From: CAKZSB01 sp964573105
GTDB lineage: Bacteria; Pseudomonadota; Gammaproteobacteria; Granulosicoccales; Granulosicoccaceae
Reading direction: 5' to 3'
Assembly (NCBI GenBank): GCA_964573105.1
Contig: CAZNIS010000026.1
Location: 6,856-70,855, forward strand
DNA: 64,000 bases
The position numbers were made by a program, and so were the translations under genes. The notes beneath the pieces are model-generated. The model was not told the DNA's origin. It searched no databases and worked only from the letters and a program-made list of their open reading frames with translations. How positions within the stretch are numbered: the first letter of the stretch is position 1; every line of letters begins with the position of its first letter. Positions 61,710-64,000 of this stretch are shown here, piece after piece.

Positions 61710-63281
61710 CTACTGCTGCAGATGCAGTTTGTTGGTTACCTCATCGAAGCGCTGTTGCAACTGGGCCGAGTCACTTGCGGTGGCAGCGACGTAGAAGTCC
61801 GGGCGCAAAATGAAATAGCGCGCATCGATTGATTGCAGCCATTGTGCGTAGGTGCCATCCACATCAATCACCTCGCAGTCGCTATCGGGTGAACCAATCT
61901 GGACGGTGCGACCGCTCAATTGGTGGAGTGTGGCGATTTGCCGCTCATCCAGTGCGGTGGCGGGATCAGTGTTGAAGCCGATCACCATCCAGCCAATTCC
62001 CACCGCCTGATCAAAGCGATCGCGTACACCGTTATATTCGACCACCCCCTGTGTCGATAGCTCTCCGGCAGCCGGTGAGTCCTCGCACCAGACACCCGGG
62101 CCCAGATGCACCAGATCACCCGTGATCGGTTCGTAGTTGCGCGCGGCGAGTTCGGCCTTCATTTTGCGATCGCGTTCTGCAGCCTCTTGTTCATCGCTGA
62201 TGCAGATAATGCTGCCAAGCTGCTGGCTGAAATCGATGTAGTGTTTGGCGTGGTGAATGCGCTCGCTGACGTAGCTGTCCAGCACGGTGTCTTGCAGCGT
62301 GCCATCGATGATTGCATTGAGCCGCCAGCCGAGTGCGACGGCATCGCGAAAGCCGGCGCACATGCCTTCGCCGGCGAAAGGTGGCATCAGGTGGGCGGCG
62401 TCGCCCGCGATCATGCAGCGACCTACGCGCCATTGTTCAGCCCACAAGGCCTGAAAGCGATAGACCGCACTGCGTTCCAGAGTGGCGTTTTGTGGATTCA
62501 AACCCCAGGGTTCCAGCAGACGCCAGGCGCTTTCGGGTTTGGCGATCTCTTCTGATGATTCACCCGGTTTGACCATGAACTCCCAGCGTCGCCTGCCGGG
62601 ACCGCCGGGTACCAGGGTAGTTGGTCGCACCGGGTCGCACAGTTGCCACTGTGCCGGCGAGACGGTGTAATCGGCCGGCGGAATCATGTCGAGAATCAGC
62701 CAGTCGAAGAAGTAGCCCTTGTCGATAATTTCGATGCCCAGCTGCTCGCGTACAAAGCTGTTGGCACCATCGCAGCCGACGACGTATTGCGCGCGCAACG
62801 ACTGCGTTTGACCATCGGCGCCAACCAGTTCTTCAGTCTCTTTCAGGCCGACAGTCACGCCATCGGTGTCTTCTTCCAGCGATACGGCCTCCCAGCCGCG
62901 TATTAAGGTTATCGATGGAAATTGTGCGGCGATGCCATGCAGGCGGGTTTCGAGTTCTGGTTGGTTGAACCAGTAGGTGACCCGCCAGCCGGAGGGCGAT
63001 ACGCTTTTCCAGTCGACGATTTGCAGATTATCCAGGTCGGCATTTTTCCAGTAGTACAGCTCTTCGTGATATTGGATGGCCGCATCGTTGTTGGCGTCGA
63101 TGCCAAAGATCGCCAGCGTGCGAGCCACCTCGTGATCCATTGTCACTGCGCGCGGGCGATCATAGATCGTCGGCCAGCGCTCGATCAGCGTGACGCGCTT
63201 GCCCTGCCGGCCCAGTAGTATTGCCAGCAGCGTGCCCACCGGGCCTGCGCCGACGATCGCGATATCTGCATCGAGTGACAT
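61710..63281 (-). CDS. Class A FAD-dependent aromatic monooxygenase (MhpA-like)
   Basis: This 523-residue flavoprotein has the N-terminal FAD motif IVGAGPVGTLLAILLG, the DG-type motif VGCDGANSFVRE and the second FAD motif GDAAHLMPPFAGEGMCAG. The overall layout matches 3-(3-hydroxyphenyl)propionate hydroxylase and similar phenol hydroxylases that use NAD(P)H and oxygen. Its stop lies only 4 bases from the converging P450 stop. No ring-cleavage partner (MhpB) is seen, so the aromatic substrate remains open. Confidence 0.93.
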   Translation of the reverse strand: MSLDADIAIVGAGPVGTLLAILLGRQGKRVTLIERWPTIYDRPRAVTMDHEVARTLAIFGIDANNDAAIQYHEELYYWKNADLDNLQIVDWKSVSPSGWRVTYWFNQPELETRLHGIAAQFPSITLIRGWEAVSLEEDTDGVTVGLKETEELVGADGQTQSLRAQYVVGCDGANSFVREQLGIEIIDKGYFFDWLILDMIPPADYTVSPAQWQLCDPVRPTTLVPGGPGRRRWEFMVKPGESSEEIAKPESAWRLLEPWGLNPQNATLERSAVYRFQALWAEQWRVGRCMIAGDAAHLMPPFAGEGMCAGFRDAVALGWRLNAIIDGTLQDTVLDSYVSERIHHAKHYIDFSQQLGSIICISDEQEAAERDRKMKAELAARNYEPITGDLVHLGPGVWCEDSPAAGELSTQGVVEYNGVRDRFDQAVGIGWMVIGFNTDPATALDERQIATLHQLSGRTVQIGSPDSDCEVIDVDGTYAQWLQSIDARYFILRPDFYVAATASDSAQLQQRFDEVTNKLHLQQ

Positions 63282-63711
63282 CAGCAGGGCCTCGATTCTG
63301 AGGTATCGGTACTCAGGCTGGATGCCGCGGATGTCGGGGTAATGTCAGTGGCGTTGAGCATACACATGTTTATCGGCGTCAATATCGACCCAGCTAGTGA
63401 TAATGGTGCTGCAAATGGATCTGGCTGACGGGCAATACTGGTCTGCCATGACTCATCGGCATGGCAGCTGATGATACCGCAGATCCTGCAATGGTTGCCG
63501 GCATCGATCGCTGTCGCACCGTCACGGTTCGCGCATCTCGGGGGCTCTCAGCCAGTATCTCGGCGCAGACCGGTTGTTCAGCGCGTGGTTCACCTGGATC
63601 TGCCAGACGATGGATCTTTCTCGCATATAATGGGTCGAAAGCAGTAGTGGCTGCCCGGGGGCAATCTGGCAACCGGTCGCCGCCGCAAACACCAGATACA
63701 GGACAGTTTTC
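63282..63711. other. 430-base divergent intergenic region
   Basis: This region lies between the FAD monooxygenase (leftward) and the partial acyl-CoA dehydrogenase-like gene (rightward), so it should hold both promoters. Open frames on both strands lack ribosome-binding sites or family content. No palindrome or riboswitch is evident. Confidence 0.4.
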
Positions 63712-64000
63712 GTGAAGAAAAACCAGCTCAACCTCGATTCGTGCGTATTGCCGTTTCTGCCGATGCTCTACGTCGCCTGGTCAGACGCGCTGATGACCCC
63801 GTCCGATATGAAACGGATCGACAAAATACTGCGCGACAATCAGTGTCTCGATACCGCGCAGCGCAAGATGATCAGACAATGGCTGGACCCGCAAAATCCG
63901 CCGTCGGCGCAGGAGTTGAGCAGCTGGCTTACCTACATGCGCGAATCCGGCGCCACGCTGGCTGCCGATCGCCGTCACTCGCTGGCGCAACTGGGCAGCA
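63712..64000 (+). CDS. Acyl-CoA dehydrogenase/oxidase-like protein, N-terminal part only
   Basis: This gene starts at GTG 63712, with AGGA 8 bases upstream, and is cut by the window end after about 96 codons. The visible N-terminus (VLPFLPMLYVAWSDALMTP, then WLDPQNPPSAQEL) resembles the helical extension that precedes the dehydrogenase core in some acyl-CoA oxidase-like proteins. The catalytic part lies outside the window, so the assignment is tentative. Confidence 0.5.
   Translation, partial: MKKNQLNLDSCVLPFLPMLYVAWSDALMTPSDMKRIDKILRDNQCLDTAQRKMIRQWLDPQNPPSAQELSSWLTYMRESGATLAADRRHSLAQLGS

Noticed and set aside
63394..63672. 92-residue minus-strand frame between the monooxygenase and the partial gene
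   Set aside because: No ribosome-binding site, no family features, and it overlaps competing frames on the other strand.

Overview
The window reads as one chromosomal stretch of a moderately G+C-rich, free-living heterotrophic gammaproteobacterium, probably aquatic or marine. This is inferred from the gene families: an enteric-like Zur, DUF3299 lipoproteins, two dipeptide/nickel-type ABC systems, and homogentisate and hydantoin catabolism. I saw no rRNA, tRNA, CRISPR array, integrase or transposase. Residue and base positions were counted by eye and no database search was run.

Layout. 1-9.8 kb: an animal-type heme peroxidase divergent from a large secreted beta-propeller/Calx-beta protein, then a GGDEF-EAL protein and a VanZ-like membrane protein. 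10-23 kb: a leftward peptide-scavenging operon (XRE-cupin regulator, Tat-exported binding protein, two permeases, two ATPases, CocE-type hydrolase, then a 2OG-Fe(II) oxygenase), with a second CocE-type hydrolase and an amidase transcribed away from it. 23-24.2 kb: a CbiX-like chelatase and a cluster of 65-base intergenic repeats. 24.2-33.3 kb: a tightly coupled leftward catabolic operon (hyuA, hyuB, HisC-like aminotransferase, maleate-isomerase/AMDase-type enzyme, nitroreductase), then a 2-hydroxyacid dehydrogenase divergent from an MmgE/PrpD protein.

33.4-44.1 kb is interpreted as a zinc-acquisition island. A leftward set (lipoprotein, outer-membrane barrel, TroA-type binding protein, ATPase, permease, DUF3299 lipoprotein) and a rightward set (nickel/peptide/metallophore-type ABC transporter ending in a Zur-like regulator) diverge from a 301-base region carrying two Zur-box-like sequences.

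44.4-55.6 kb holds the most unusual content: five rightward genes for a Ser/Thr kinase-AAA-TPR protein, a protein resembling the N-terminal part of violacein VioB without its dimer-synthase domain, a secreted propeller-like protein, a secreted M28 peptidase with PA and PDZ domains, and a phospholipase-B-like (PLBD/lamina-ancestor) hydrolase that is mostly known from eukaryotes. I propose this as a candidate undescribed functional unit.

55.7-64 kb: DUF2852 protein, a MarR regulator divergent from hmgA (homogentisate dioxygenase), a three-gene overlapping operon (membrane protein, isoprenylcysteine-methyltransferase-like membrane protein, cytochrome P450), a class A FAD aromatic monooxygenase, and the start of an acyl-CoA dehydrogenase/oxidase-like gene that runs off the window.
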